A DNA stretch of 64,000 bases from JAEUQQ01 sp963697285 (GTDB lineage Bacteria; Acidobacteriota; Vicinamibacteria; Vicinamibacterales; JAFNAJ01): NCBI GenBank assembly GCA_963697285.1, contig CAVONI010000002.1, positions 248,001 through 312,000 of the forward strand, in the 5' to 3' direction. Shown in pieces: positions 37,891-47,863 of the stretch. Made by a program: the position numbers and the translations under genes. Position 1 is the stretch's first letter, and each line of letters begins with the position of its first letter. A model generated the notes under the pieces. The model made no database searches and was not told the DNA's origin. It saw only the letters and a program-made list of their open reading frames with translations.

Positions 37891-38906
37891 ACACGGGCTA
37901 CTTCGAGTTCTACCGCGGCCGGCGCGTGATGATCACCGGCGGCCTGGGTTTCATCGGCAGCAACCTCGCGCGCCTCCTGGTCGACGCGGGCGCGGACGTG
38001 CTGCTGGTCGACTCGCTGATCCCCGACTACGGCGGCCTCCACGTCAACATCGAGGGCATCGCCGATCGCGTCCACGTGAACATCGCCGACGTGCGCCAGC
38101 AGTCGACGATGAATTACCTGGTGCGCGACTGCGAGGTGATCTTCAACCTCGCGGGGCAGGTGAGCCACATCGACTCGATGCGGGATCCGTTCACGGATCT
38201 CGACATCAACTGCCGCAGCCAGCTCACGATTCTCGAGGCCTGCCGCCGCAACAACCCCGCCGCCAAGGTCGTCTACGCCGGCACGCGCCAGGTGTACGGC
38301 AAGCCCGACTACCTGCCCGTCGACGAGCGGCACCTCGTGCGGCCGACCGACGTGAACGGCATCAACAAGGTGGCCGGCGAGTACTACCATCTCGTCTACA
38401 ACAACGTGTTCGGGGTTCGCGCGTGCTCGCTCCGCCTCACCAACACGTACGGCCCGCGCCAGCTCATCCGCCACAACCGCCAGGGCTTCATCGGCTGGTT
38501 CATCCGCCTCATCGTCGAAGACCGCGAGATCGAGGTGTTCGGTGACGGGTCGCAGGTCCGCGACTTCGTCTTCGTCGACGACGCCGCCGACGCGTTCCTG
38601 CGCGCTGGCGCCGACGACGCCTGCAACGGCGAGGTGTTCAACGTCGGCGGCAACGAGCCGATCAGCCATCGCGACCTCGTGACCCTGCTGATCGACATCG
38701 CCGGCACGGGACGCGTCACGTTCCGCGAGTGGCCGCCCGAGAAGAAAGCGATCGACATCGGCAGTTTCTACGCCGACTCACGCCGCTTCTCGGATCTGAC
38801 GGGCTGGCAGCCCCGCGTGCCCCTGCGCGAGGGGTTCGCGCGGACCATCGCGTACTACCGCGAGCACCTCGCCCGCTACATCGCCGAGCCGTCGCCGGCG
38901 TCGTGA
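37887..38906 (+). CDS. NAD-dependent epimerase/dehydratase (extended SDR) lacking the usual catalytic Tyr
   Basis: Extended short-chain dehydrogenase of 339 residues with the NAD motif ITGGLGFIGSN and the usual SDR core (NLAGQVSHIDSM, AGTRQVYGKPDY, RLTNTYGPRQ, FGDGSQVRDFVFVDD). Where the family has Y-x3-K, this protein has N-G-I-N-K (VNGINKVAGEYY), so the catalytic Tyr is replaced by Asn while Lys remains. It probably acts on a nucleotide sugar, but the substrate and even catalysis are uncertain. It is coupled to the GT2 gene upstream and lies four bases from the DegT gene. Confidence 0.8.
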   Translation: MNTGYFEFYRGRRVMITGGLGFIGSNLARLLVDAGADVLLVDSLIPDYGGLHVNIEGIADRVHVNIADVRQQSTMNYLVRDCEVIFNLAGQVSHIDSMRDPFTDLDINCRSQLTILEACRRNNPAAKVVYAGTRQVYGKPDYLPVDERHLVRPTDVNGINKVAGEYYHLVYNNVFGVRACSLRLTNTYGPRQLIRHNRQGFIGWFIRLIVEDREIEVFGDGSQVRDFVFVDDAADAFLRAGADDACNGEVFNVGGNEPISHRDLVTLLIDIAGTGRVTFREWPPEKKAIDIGSFYADSRRFSDLTGWQPRVPLREGFARTIAYYREHLARYIAEPSPAS

Positions 38907-38910
38907 GCCC

Positions 38911-40020
38911 ATGTCGATGATTCCTTTCAACGCCCTGCGCCCGGCCGATGACGCGGCGCGCGTCGATGCGGCCATCCGCCGCGTGATCGAGAGCGGCTGG
39001 TTCGTGCTCGGTCCCGAAGTCGAAGCGTTCGAGCGCGAGTTCGCCGCCGCCTGCGGCACGGCGCACGCGGTGAGCGTGGGCACCGGCACCGACGCCATCG
39101 CGCTGGCGTTGCGGGGCCTCGGCATCGGCGCAGGCGACGAGGTGATCACCACCCCGCTGTCTGCGGCCTACTCGGCGCTCGCGATCATGATGGCCGGCGC
39201 CCGCCCGGTGTTCGCGGATATCGATCCGGCGCGCCTCACGATCGATCCGGCTCGCATCGAGGCCGCGATCACGCCGCGGACGACGGCGATCCTGCCGGTG
39301 CACCTGTACGGCCAGGCGGCCGACATGGATCCCATCCTGGCCATCGCGGCACGGCACAACCTGGCGGTGGTCGAAGACTGCGCGCAGGCGGTGCTGGCGA
39401 CGTGCAAGGGCCGGCGCGCCGGCACGATGGGCGTCGCGGGCGCGTTCAGCTTCTACCCGACGAAGAACCTCGGCGCCCTCGGCGACGGCGGCGCGATCGC
39501 GACGAACGACGCTGCGCTGGCCGCGCGCCTCGTGCGGCTGCGCAACGGCGGGCAGAGCAAGCGTTATCACCACGACGAGTTCGGCGTGAACACGCGCCTC
39601 GACGAGTTGCAGGCGGCGATCCTGCGCGAGCGCCTGGCGTTCCTGCCGCACTGGACGGAACAGCGCGCGTGCTATTGCGGCCGAGTATCGTCGCGGGCTC
39701 GCGGGCGCACCGGTGGTCGTGCCCGACGAGTTCGATGCAGGGCACGTGTACCACCTGTTCCCGATCCTCACGGCCGAGCGCGAGCGCTTCCAGCAGCACA
39801 TGCGCGAACACGGCGTCGAGACGCTGGTGCACTACCCGATCGCGATTCCCAACCAGCCGGCGCTGGCCACCGAGGCACCCGGCACGCTGCCCGATCGCCG
39901 ATCGCATCTGCGACGAACTGGTGTCGCTTCCGATGTATCCGACACTGACGCATGGAGCAGGTGCGACACGTGGCGGCGGCCGTGCGCGCCTTCGTGCCGT
40001 CGACGTCGTCGCGCGCCTGA
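38911..40020 (+). CDS. DegT/DnrJ/EryC1/StrS sugar aminotransferase (three frameshifts)
   Basis: PLP-dependent aminotransferase that would aminate a keto-sugar nucleotide. The intact first two thirds show GTGTDAIALALRGL, VEDCAQAV (PLP-contacting Asp) and the Schiff-base Lys in SFYPTKNLGALGDGG. The frame then shifts near 39668 (to IAAEYRRGLAGAP), 39893 (to IADRICDELVSLPMYP) and 39955 (to EQVRHVAAAVRAF), each by one extra base. Joined, the product is about 369 residues, normal for the family. The conserved C-terminal pieces argue that the breaks are sequence errors. With the epimerase upstream it would make an amino sugar. Confidence 0.8.
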
Positions 40021-40026
40021 GGTCCG

Positions 40027-42518
40027 ATGGCGCTCGCGATTGTCCAGGCGCTGCTCGTCGGCCTCGTCCCCGGCTACCTCGCGTTCCGCCTGCCGGTGCT
40101 CTCGCGCGAGGCGCGTGCGTCGCTGCACGCTGACGAGCGCGTGTTCTGGAGCGTCGTCATCAGCGTGAGCTGGTCGCTGACCGTGACACTGGTCCTGGCG
40201 TCGCTCGGCATGTACCGCTTCGGCACGCTGCTCGGCATCAACGCTGTCGTGTCGGTGGGAATGGCGCTCTCAGGGCGGAGTCTCGCCTATCGAGGCACGG
40301 CGAAGCGCCTGACCGCATCGGCGTTCCTGCCGTTGCTGATCGTCGCCGCGGCGTGGTGGACGTACCTACCGGCATCGGAGTTCATCGTCGGTGGCAAGGA
40401 CCCCGGCGCGTACATGAACGAGGGAATCCAGATCGCGCAGCGCGGCGCGTACCTGGTCGCGGACCCCGTTGTCGCGAAGCGTACCTGAGGCCTCGCGTGA
40501 GCTGTTCTTCCCGTTCTACGGCACGTCTGACTACTACTCGCTGCGCTTCATGGGGTTCTTCGTCAAGGATCCGCAGGCCGGCACGGTCGTCGGGCAGTTT
40601 CCACACCTGTTTCCCGCATCGATTGCGATCGGCTACGGCCTGAACGGGTTGACGGGCGCGCGCGACACCGTTGTCTGGTGGACGCTGCTCGGCTTCGCGG
40701 GCGTCTACATGCTCGGCGCGCGACTGTTCGGACGCGGGCCTGCGTTCGCCGCCACCGCCCTGCTCGCCGTGAACGTCGTCATCGTGTGGTTCGCGCGGTA
40801 TCCGAACGCCGAAGTCGTCATGATGGCGTTGTTGTCGGCGGCCTTGCTTGCCACGACGCGGGCTCTCGTCGACGGCCGCCGCGTGTTCGGCCCCATCGCC
40901 GCGTGGTTGCTCGTCCTGCTCCTGTTTCTTCGGTTCGACGCCGTCATCGGCATCGCGGCCATCATCACCGCGGTCACGCTGGCACACACGCAGGGTCACC
41001 GTATCGGCGCGTGGTTCTGGGTCATCCTGGCGGGCGGAACGGCGCTCTGGTGGCCGTATCTCACCGGCCCGATGGCGGGATACGCGCAGTACCCGCTGCT
41101 GTTCACGCGCAACCAGGGCGTCGTCTACTTCCTCGTGATCGGGGTGGTTGCGGTCATCGCGATGTGCCGCATCAAGGTCGGGACACGTCTGTCGGGCCTC
41201 ATCCGCACCGTGACCCCGCTGGCGATGGCGGTAATCGTGGTGGCACTCGGGGCTCTACGCCTTCTTCTTCCGCGTGGCCGGGGGCAAGCTGGCACCGCAC
41301 GACGCCGAGTCGATGCGCACGTACGCGTGGTACGTCGGCCCGCAGGTGCTGGCGTTGCTCGCCCTCGCGATCCCGACCGTCGCGCGGCAGTTGTTCTGGC
41401 GCGATCCCGCGTTCTTCACGACCGCGTGCGCCTACGCGTTGTTCTTCTTCTACAAGATCCGCATCGTCCCTGAGCATTTCTGGATGACGCGGCGATTCGT
41501 GCCGATCATCCTGCCGGCCACGTTGCTGCTCGTGTGCGCGCTGGCGGCGTGGGTCGCCCGGCGCGTCGCCTGGCGTGTCCGGCCACGAGCCGCGTCACTC
41601 GCGGCGTCGGCCGCAGTGGTCGCCCTCGCGCTGCCGCTGGGCGTGCAGTTCGCGGCGCAGAGTGCGCCCGTGGTTCGTCACGTGGAATACGCGGGACTGA
41701 TTCCGCGTCTCGAGCGACTCGCGCAGCGCTTCGGCGACACCGACCTCGTCGTCGTCGAGTCGCGCAACGCGTCGGATGCGCACGTCCTCGCGCTGCCACT
41801 GGCGTACATCTACGCGCGCAACGTGCTCCTGTTGGCCTCGCCCGTGCCCGACAAGCGCATGGTCGAGGCGTTCATCGCAGAGGCGAAGGCGCAATACCGC
41901 GAAGTGTTCTTCATCGGCGGGGGCGGGACCGACCTGCTCACCAAGCGCGTGGGCGTGCGACCGGTGGACGATGATCGGTTCCAGGTCGACGAGTACGACG
42001 CGCCGATCAACGCGTACCCGCAGGGCGTGAAGCGCAAGGAGTTCGACTACGGCATCTACCGCTTCGTCGACGCGCAGGACCTGGTGTCGCAGCCGTCGAT
42101 CACGATCGGTGACGAAGACGACCTGCAGGTGCTTCGCTTCCACGCCAAGGAACGCGACCCGCGGAGCGGCCGGACGTACCGCTGGACGCGCGACGCGTCG
42201 TACCTGGCGATCCTGAGCCTGCGACCGGAGTCGCGGCGACTCGTGCTCAGCATGGCCAACGGCAACCGGCCCGCGTCGGCAGGCGTGGCTCGCGTCGTCG
42301 TGTCGATCGGCGACGTCGTGCTGGGCACTGCCGACGTGGGTCCCGACGTGCAGGCACACGTGTTCGACATCCCGGCAGAGGTTGCAGCGCGCGGCGCCGC
42401 GAGCGAGGATCCGACACGGGTGAAGATTGCCGTGTCGACATGGGTTCCGCGCAAGGTGATCGGCGCACCGGACGATCGCGAACTCGGCGTGATGCTCTGG
42501 CGGGCCGAGGTGCAGTAA
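40027..42518 (+). CDS. Large GT-C-like integral membrane protein (two frameshifts)
   Basis: Three overlapping frames join into one product of about 829 residues. The first has five or so membrane segments and the acidic loop GGKDPGAYMNEGI typical of GT-C enzymes. After a shift near 40480 the second continues with FPFYGTSDYYSLRFMGFF and more membrane segments. After a shift near 41249 the third has the last membrane helices and a soluble C-terminal domain of about 280 residues. Both shifts are explained by one extra base. The function is probably transfer of a sugar from a polyprenyl-phosphate donor; the substrate is unknown. Confidence 0.65.
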
Positions 42519-42520
42519 CG

Positions 42521-43820
42521 GTGTTCGGCCACCTCCAGATTTACGACAGGCGAGAGCGGATTGCCGTTGGCGTGGCCGACCTGGCGTTGCGTGGCCTGTC
42601 GTCCGTGCCAGGGCTGACAGGACGACGCAGGCGCGTGCAGGACGTCCGACGCATCCTGCTCCTGCGCCTGGAACGCATCGGCGACCTGCTGATGACGCTG
42701 CAGGCGATCGCCGAGGTGCGCGCATACTTCCCGTTGGCGTCGATCGATCTCGTCGTCGGGTCGTGGAACGCGTCGCTCGCGTCGGTCATCCCGGGCGTGG
42801 ATCGCGTCGAGACAATCGACGCGCCGTGGCTCGCGCGCGGGTCGGCGCGGACGACGTGGCCGGCGATGATCGCGCACGCACACCGCTGGCGCGAGCGTCA
42901 GCTACGACCTTGCGATCAACTTCGAGGGCGACATCCGCTCGCACCTGCTGATGGCGCGGTCTGGTGCACCGATCCGCGTGGGGTTCGCGCATGCCGGCGG
43001 TGGTCCCCTGCTGACCGACGTGGTGGCGTTCGACCCGTCGCAGCACACCGCGACGAACGCGAGCGCGCTGGTGGCACGCGCGTTCGCGGCCGCGCATGAC
43101 GGCGGCGTGGCAGTAGGCGCGGCGAAGCTCGACCCCAACGGCGCGGATGCCGAGCAGGCTGGAGATCCGGGCAGCCCCGCGGCGCCGCTGCAGGCGCATC
43201 CGGCGCGCCTCCGGCTGGAGTTGATGCACACCCAGGCCGGGCGCCTTCGCCTCGAGGCGGCCGGGTGGCGAGGCGAGCCACTGGTGGCCCTCCATACCAG
43301 CGGCGGGCGCGAAGTGAAGCAGTGGCATCCCGATCGCTTCGGCCGCGCCATCGCGACGATCGCCGCCGATCACGGGGCCACGATCCTCATGACGGGGGCG
43401 CCTGGGGATCGTCCGCTGGTGGACGCGGCGCGCGCCGCCATCGATCCGGCGCGGACGGTGATCGATCTCGTCGGCGACGTCGACCTGCTGACGCTGGCTG
43501 CCATCCTCGCGCGATGCGAGGTGATGGTGACCGGCGACACGGGACCGATGCACGTCGCCGCGGCCGTGGGCACGCCCATCGTCGCCGTGTTCGGACCGTC
43601 GATGCCGTGGCGGTATCGGCCCCTGGCCCCGCACACGCGCGTGGTCCGCATCGATCTGCCATGCGCGCCGTGCAACCAGATTCGCCTGCCGCCCGAACGC
43701 TGCCGTGGCCACGTGCCCGACTGTCTCGAGGGCATCGACGTCGCGAGCGTCGTGCGTGCCGCACGCGAACTCGCCGCCGAGGTGGCCGCGGCGCGCGCCG
43801 CTGCGGGCGAGGCGTCGTGA
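42521..43820 (+). CDS. Glycosyltransferase family 9 (heptosyltransferase-like, frameshifted)
   Basis: GT-B enzyme like ADP-heptose:LPS heptosyltransferases. A GTG at 42521, two bases after the previous stop, opens the N-terminal part with ILLLRLERIGDLLMTLQA. Near 42897 the frame shifts to YDLAINFEGDIRSHLL, then continues normally to LVALHTSGGREVKQWH, VTGDTGPMHVAAAVGTP and a cysteine-bearing tail (CAPCNQ ... CRGHVPDC). Joined length is about 432 residues. The conserved D-T-G-P-M-H motif defines GT9. One extra base explains the break. Confidence 0.8.
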
Positions 43821-45646
43821 GCGTGATGCTGCGCGTGCGCGGCGCCGACGCCGTGGCACGCATTCCGCTGATGGCCTTCCTCGACGCCGAACTGCGTGAG
43901 GGCGCGGCCGAGCGCGGCGTCGAGTGGATCAAGGCTGTCCGCCACGTGCGCGTTGACGGCGAGACGTTCAGGGATCGCTTCACCTATCGCGGCGAATCGC
44001 TCTGGTGGTTTGCCGAACTCTACCTGCACAAGGTCGATCGCATCACGCGCTGGATGGCGACGATCGGCGCCATCAACCGCGCCATCGATGAGCACGGGCC
44101 GCGAGGCATCGGTCTCGACGGCGGCGACGATGCCCTGGTGCGGATCGGGATGCGCGTGGCGGCCGCACGCGGCGTGGCATGGGATGGGCCGGTGTCGCGT
44201 CCTCCGTCGTGGCGGGTGCGGGCGTCGGCCGACATGCGCGCGGCGTTCCTGATGTTCAGCCCGCTCGTCGCGCGTTCCCGCGTCGAGACCATCGACGCCC
44301 TCGGCCTGCGAAAGGGCGCCATCGCGGCGTTCGTGCACACCGCGTTCTGGCGCAGCCGTCCCGGTGAGGGCGAGGGCGAGGAGGGGTACCTCGGCCCCAT
44401 CCTCGACGCGATCGAGCAGACACCTGGAGGCGAGGGGCTGCACCTCGTCGGCGTCGGGCCACGGACGAACTTCCGCGCGCGCCGCTGGTGGAGCGGTGCC
44501 ACCGAGACGACGGCGCCGGGCCTGCCGTTCACTGCGATCGAGCAACTCGTGGCGCGCAGCCACCTGAAACCGTCGCTGGCGGTGTGGCGACAGCGGAAGC
44601 GGAATCTCGCGGCGATGCGCGCCAGCGCAGAGCTGCGCGCCCATGCGGTCGTCGATGGGTGCGACCTGTGGGATCTCGTCGACGAGGACCTCCGTGGCGT
44701 CGCGTGGCTGCAGTTCCCGTGGTCGGCGCGCGTGTTCGACGAGGCGTCGGCTGCGCTCGAGGTGCTCGAACCGTCGGCGGTCGTGACCTATGCCGAGGCG
44801 GGCGGATGGGGACGTGCGCTGATGCTGGCGGCGCGGGCGCGTGGCGTGCGCAGCGTCGGGGTGCAGCACGGATTCATCTACCGGCACTGGCTCAACTACC
44901 GGCATGCGGCCGACGAGCACGAGCCGTCGCCGGGGAATCCGGCCGATCGGGGGTTCCCGCGGCCGGACCGCACGCTGCTGTTCGACCGCTACGCGCGCGA
45001 ACACCTCGAGACCACCGGGCACTTCCCGCCTGCATCGCTCGAGGTCACCGGCAGTCCGCAGCTCGACCGCCTCGTCGCGCGCATCCGGGCGCTGGGCGAC
45101 GACGATCGCGGCGCCGCGCGGGCGCAGGTGGGAGCCGCCAGCGGCGACCGGATCGTGCTCGTCGCGGCCAAGTACGCGCAGATGGGGGCCACATTTGCGG
45201 CGCTCGTCGAGGCGACGCGCGACATGTCTGCCGTGCGCGTCGTCGTCAAGTGCCATCCTGCCGAGACGCAGGCGCCATACGAGCGCGATGCCGCCGGCGC
45301 GTCCCACGTCGCCGTCGCGGGCGCGTCGCACGACCTCGCGGCACTGCTGGCCGTGTCGAGCGTCGTGGTGACGGTGAACTCGACTGTCGCCATCGACGCC
45401 CTGGTGATCGGCGTCCCTGCCCTGGTCGTGGCGCTGCCGAACAACCTGTCGCCGTTCGTCGAGGCAGGGGTGATGGTGGGCGCGGGCCGCGATCCCGCAG
45501 AAATCCGCCGCGCCCTGGTCGACGTGCTCGACGGTGACGCCGCCGTCGCCGCCCGTGAACGCATCCGTGCCTTCGCCGACCGCTACGCCTTCCGGGCGGA
45601 TGGCCATGCCGCCCCCCGCGCCGCCCGCGTCATAATTGGGGTCTGA
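43817..45646 (+). CDS. Large GT-B-like surface-polysaccharide transferase, unknown type
   Basis: A 609-residue soluble protein with GTG start overlapping the GT9 stop (GTGA). The C-terminal half looks like a GT-B Rossmann pair: GVQHGFIYRHW, LLFDRYAREHLE, VTGSPQLDRLV, VVVKCHPAETQ and VVTVNSTVAIDALVIGVPALV. This recalls capsule or CDP-glycerol-type polymer transferases (HPxE plus NSTxxxDA motifs). The N-terminal 250 residues I do not recognise. The stop codon lies inside the family-3 palindrome, so the last residues (IIGV) come from repeat DNA. Polysaccharide assembly is inferred from motifs and context. Confidence 0.65.
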   Translation: MSVMLRVRGADAVARIPLMAFLDAELREGAAERGVEWIKAVRHVRVDGETFRDRFTYRGESLWWFAELYLHKVDRITRWMATIGAINRAIDEHGPRGIGLDGGDDALVRIGMRVAAARGVAWDGPVSRPPSWRVRASADMRAAFLMFSPLVARSRVETIDALGLRKGAIAAFVHTAFWRSRPGEGEGEEGYLGPILDAIEQTPGGEGLHLVGVGPRTNFRARRWWSGATETTAPGLPFTAIEQLVARSHLKPSLAVWRQRKRNLAAMRASAELRAHAVVDGCDLWDLVDEDLRGVAWLQFPWSARVFDEASAALEVLEPSAVVTYAEAGGWGRALMLAARARGVRSVGVQHGFIYRHWLNYRHAADEHEPSPGNPADRGFPRPDRTLLFDRYAREHLETTGHFPPASLEVTGSPQLDRLVARIRALGDDDRGAARAQVGAASGDRIVLVAAKYAQMGATFAALVEATRDMSAVRVVVKCHPAETQAPYERDAAGASHVAVAGASHDLAALLAVSSVVVTVNSTVAIDALVIGVPALVVALPNNLSPFVEAGVMVGAGRDPAEIRRALVDVLDGDAAVAARERIRAFADRYAFRADGHAAPRAARVIIGV

Positions 45647-45654
45647 CCCCAATT
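45634..45654. repeat. Palindromic repeat family 3 (GGGGTCTGACCCC), copy 1
   Basis: Perfect 10-bp arms AATTGGGGTC and GACCCCAATT around a single T. It includes the TGA stop codon of the preceding gene. Confidence 0.8.
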
Positions 45655-45880
45655 GGCGCGAATCCGCGCACGATCGGCTGATTCCGACTCCAACAGGTTA
45701 CGTGAACGCGCCGCCGGGCTCCGCTGACTGTGATGCGCTGAGCCGTCGAGCTGGATCTGCATGCACTAGACGCCGGGTGCCGTAAGTCTTTGCCGCACCT
45801 GCGTTACCCGTTGCCCGACACAGCGGAACGCCGGTTGTTGCTGGACAGCGCCGCCGCAGGTGGTCACGATGACCACTGGC
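45655..45880. other. 226-bp non-coding segment between two family-3 palindromes
   Basis: No convincing gene is seen on either strand; the longest frames have no ribosome-binding site or family match. Base composition is less GC-rich than the neighbouring genes. With near-identical palindromes at both ends it looks like a single non-coding insertion or a remnant of one. Together with the palindromes it makes up the 307-bp gap between two polysaccharide genes. Confidence 0.5.
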
Positions 45881-45907
45881 TCGAATTGGGGTCTGACCCC
45901 GATTCGA
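45881..45907. repeat. Palindromic repeat family 3, copy 2
   Basis: Arms of 13 bases (TCGAATTGGGGTC and GACCCCGATTCGA) with one G-T mismatch around a T. The core is identical to copy 1. It lies 46 bp before the epimerase start. Confidence 0.8.
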
Positions 45908-45953
45908 GCCCTGCGATAGAATGGCCGTTCGGCCAGTGGAGGCCTTACCTCAC

Positions 45954-46916
45954 ATGCGCGCACTCATTACCGGCGGGGCCGGATTCATCGGGTCGCACCT
46001 CGCGGACCTGCTGCTGGCCGGGGGGCACGAAGTCTGGGTTCTCGACAACCTGTCGACTGGTTCGATTGAGAACATCGCCCACCTCAAGGACCATCCTCGT
46101 TTCCACTACACGATCGACTCGGTCATGAACGAGCCACTGCTGGCCGAGATGCTCGACCACAGCGACGTCGTCTTCCACCTGGCCGCGGCTGTCGGCGTGA
46201 AGAAGATCGTCGAGGAACCGGTCGCCACCATCGAGACGAACGTGCACGGCACCGAGGTCGTCCTCAAGCACGCCAGCAAGAAGAAGAAGCTCGTCGTGGT
46301 CGCGTCGACGTCGGAGGTTTACGGCAAGAGCCTGCAGGTGCCGTTCAGCGAAGACGCCGACCTGGTGCTCGGCCCGTCCGACAAGCACCGATGGGCCTAC
46401 GCGTGCAGCAAGCTGATCGACGAGTTCCATGCGCTGGCCTACTACAAGGAAAAGAAACTCCCCGTCATCGTCGTCCGGCTGTTCAACACCGTCGGCCCGC
46501 GCCAGAGCGGGCAGTACGGCATGGTCATCCCCAGCTTCGTGAAACAGGCGCTGTCGGGGCGCCCCATCACCGTGTTCGGCGATGGCACGCAGTCGCGCAG
46601 CTTCACCTACGTCGGCGACGTCGTGCGCGCGCTCGTGGCGCTCGTCGAGCATCCCGGCGCCATCGGCAAGGTGTTCAACATCGGGAACGGCGAGGAGATC
46701 ACCATCCGCGGACTCGCCGAGAAGATCAAGGCGATGACGGCCAGCACGTCGGAGATCGTCACGATCCCCTACGAGCAGGCCTACGAGGCGGGGTTCGAGG
46801 ACATGCCCCGCCGCGTGCCCGACATCACCCGGATCAACGCGCTCATCGGCTATCGTCCGACGGTGGACCTCGACGAGATCCTGGCGACCGTCATCGAGTT
46901 CTTCAGGACCCGGTAG
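45954..46916 (+). CDS. NAD-dependent nucleotide-sugar epimerase/dehydratase (UDP-glucose 4-epimerase-like)
   Basis: Extended SDR of 320 residues. It has the NAD motif LITGGAGFIGSHL, VFHLAAAVGVKKI, the catalytic Ser/Thr region VVASTSEVYGKS and an intact Y-x3-K (WAYACSKLIDEF), followed by RLFNTVGPRQSGQYGMVIPSF and VFGDGTQSRSFTYVGDV. The close relation to UDP-glucuronate decarboxylases and 4-epimerases leaves the exact reaction open. The ATG at 45954 matches the family start. The stop overlaps the next GTG (TAGTG), pairing it with a radical SAM gene. Confidence 0.87.
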   Translation: MRALITGGAGFIGSHLADLLLAGGHEVWVLDNLSTGSIENIAHLKDHPRFHYTIDSVMNEPLLAEMLDHSDVVFHLAAAVGVKKIVEEPVATIETNVHGTEVVLKHASKKKKLVVVASTSEVYGKSLQVPFSEDADLVLGPSDKHRWAYACSKLIDEFHALAYYKEKKLPVIVVRLFNTVGPRQSGQYGMVIPSFVKQALSGRPITVFGDGTQSRSFTYVGDVVRALVALVEHPGAIGKVFNIGNGEEITIRGLAEKIKAMTASTSEIVTIPYEQAYEAGFEDMPRRVPDITRINALIGYRPTVDLDEILATVIEFFRTR

Positions 46917-47863
46917 TGCCCATCCGCAAACAGGCCCGCCAGCTCGTCGAACGCACGCTCTCGCGCAATGCGAAGACCGTGCGCACGCTGATGCTGGCCA
47001 CGGGCAAGGACCGCTCGCCGGTCTTGCCCGACATCGTGCAGATCGAGAGCACGAACATCTGCAACGCCAAGTGCGTGTTCTGCCCGCGCGACGACATGGA
47101 GCGCAAGCAGGGCATCATGGACATGGACCTGTACACGAAGGTCGTCGACGAGTGCGCGGCCCTCGGCATCACCCACCTCCGCATGCACAACTACGGCGAG
47201 GCGTTCGTGGATCGCCGGCTCGTCGAGAAGGTGCGTTACGCCAAGCAGGCGGGCATCAAGGAAGTCGGGATGATCAGCAACGGCTCGCTCATTTCCGACG
47301 ACGTGGCCAGGGGGATGATCGACGCAGGCCTCGACGCGATCAACATCAGCCTCGACGCCGCCGGCAAGGAAGTGTTCGAGGCCACGCGCGTCGGCCTCAA
47401 GTACGACAAGGTCATCGCCGGCATCGAACGCATCCTCAAGTACCGCACGGAGTCGGGCAAGCGCCGTCCGAAGCTCATCCTCTCGTTCGTGCGCCAGGAC
47501 AACTCCGCCGAGGAGCACGCATTCATCGAGCGCTGGGGCAGCCTGGCAGACAAGATCCACATCACCGACCTGCACAACTGGGCCGGGACGCTCAACGCGG
47601 AGTCTGACGTCAACTACCCCTGCTACCGTCCCTGGCTGACGCTGACGGTCCTGTGGGATGGGCGCGTCTCGCTCTGCTGCGCCGACTTCGACGGCCGCGA
47701 GATTCTGGGCGACCTGCGCACGCACTCGATCGCGGAGGTCTGGAACAACGACCGCTTCCGCGAGGTTCGCCGCGCGCATCTCGACCACGGCGGGCCGTCG
47801 ATCTGCCAGTCGTGCGACCTGCCCAAGAAGGACTCGCCGCTGTGGGTGACGAAGCTCGTCTGA
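46916..47863 (+). CDS. Radical SAM/SPASM domain protein
   Basis: The 315-residue protein starts at GTG 46916, coupled to the epimerase. The radical SAM motif is CNAKCVFC in IESTNICNAKCVFCPRDD (C-x3-C-x2-C). The C-terminal SPASM-type region has paired cysteines in VSLCCADFDG and ICQSCDLP. SPASM proteins modify peptides or act in cofactor and sugar pathways. Here the coupling to a nucleotide-sugar epimerase inside a polysaccharide cluster points to sugar modification (for example deoxygenation or epimerisation), which is inference. Confidence 0.85.
   Translation: MPIRKQARQLVERTLSRNAKTVRTLMLATGKDRSPVLPDIVQIESTNICNAKCVFCPRDDMERKQGIMDMDLYTKVVDECAALGITHLRMHNYGEAFVDRRLVEKVRYAKQAGIKEVGMISNGSLISDDVARGMIDAGLDAINISLDAAGKEVFEATRVGLKYDKVIAGIERILKYRTESGKRRPKLILSFVRQDNSAEEHAFIERWGSLADKIHITDLHNWAGTLNAESDVNYPCYRPWLTLTVLWDGRVSLCCADFDGREILGDLRTHSIAEVWNNDRFREVRRAHLDHGGPSICQSCDLPKKDSPLWVTKLV

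Noticed and set aside
45766..45963. Small minus-strand frame between the palindromes
   Set aside because: It spans a repeat, has no Shine-Dalgarno sequence and matches nothing I recognise.
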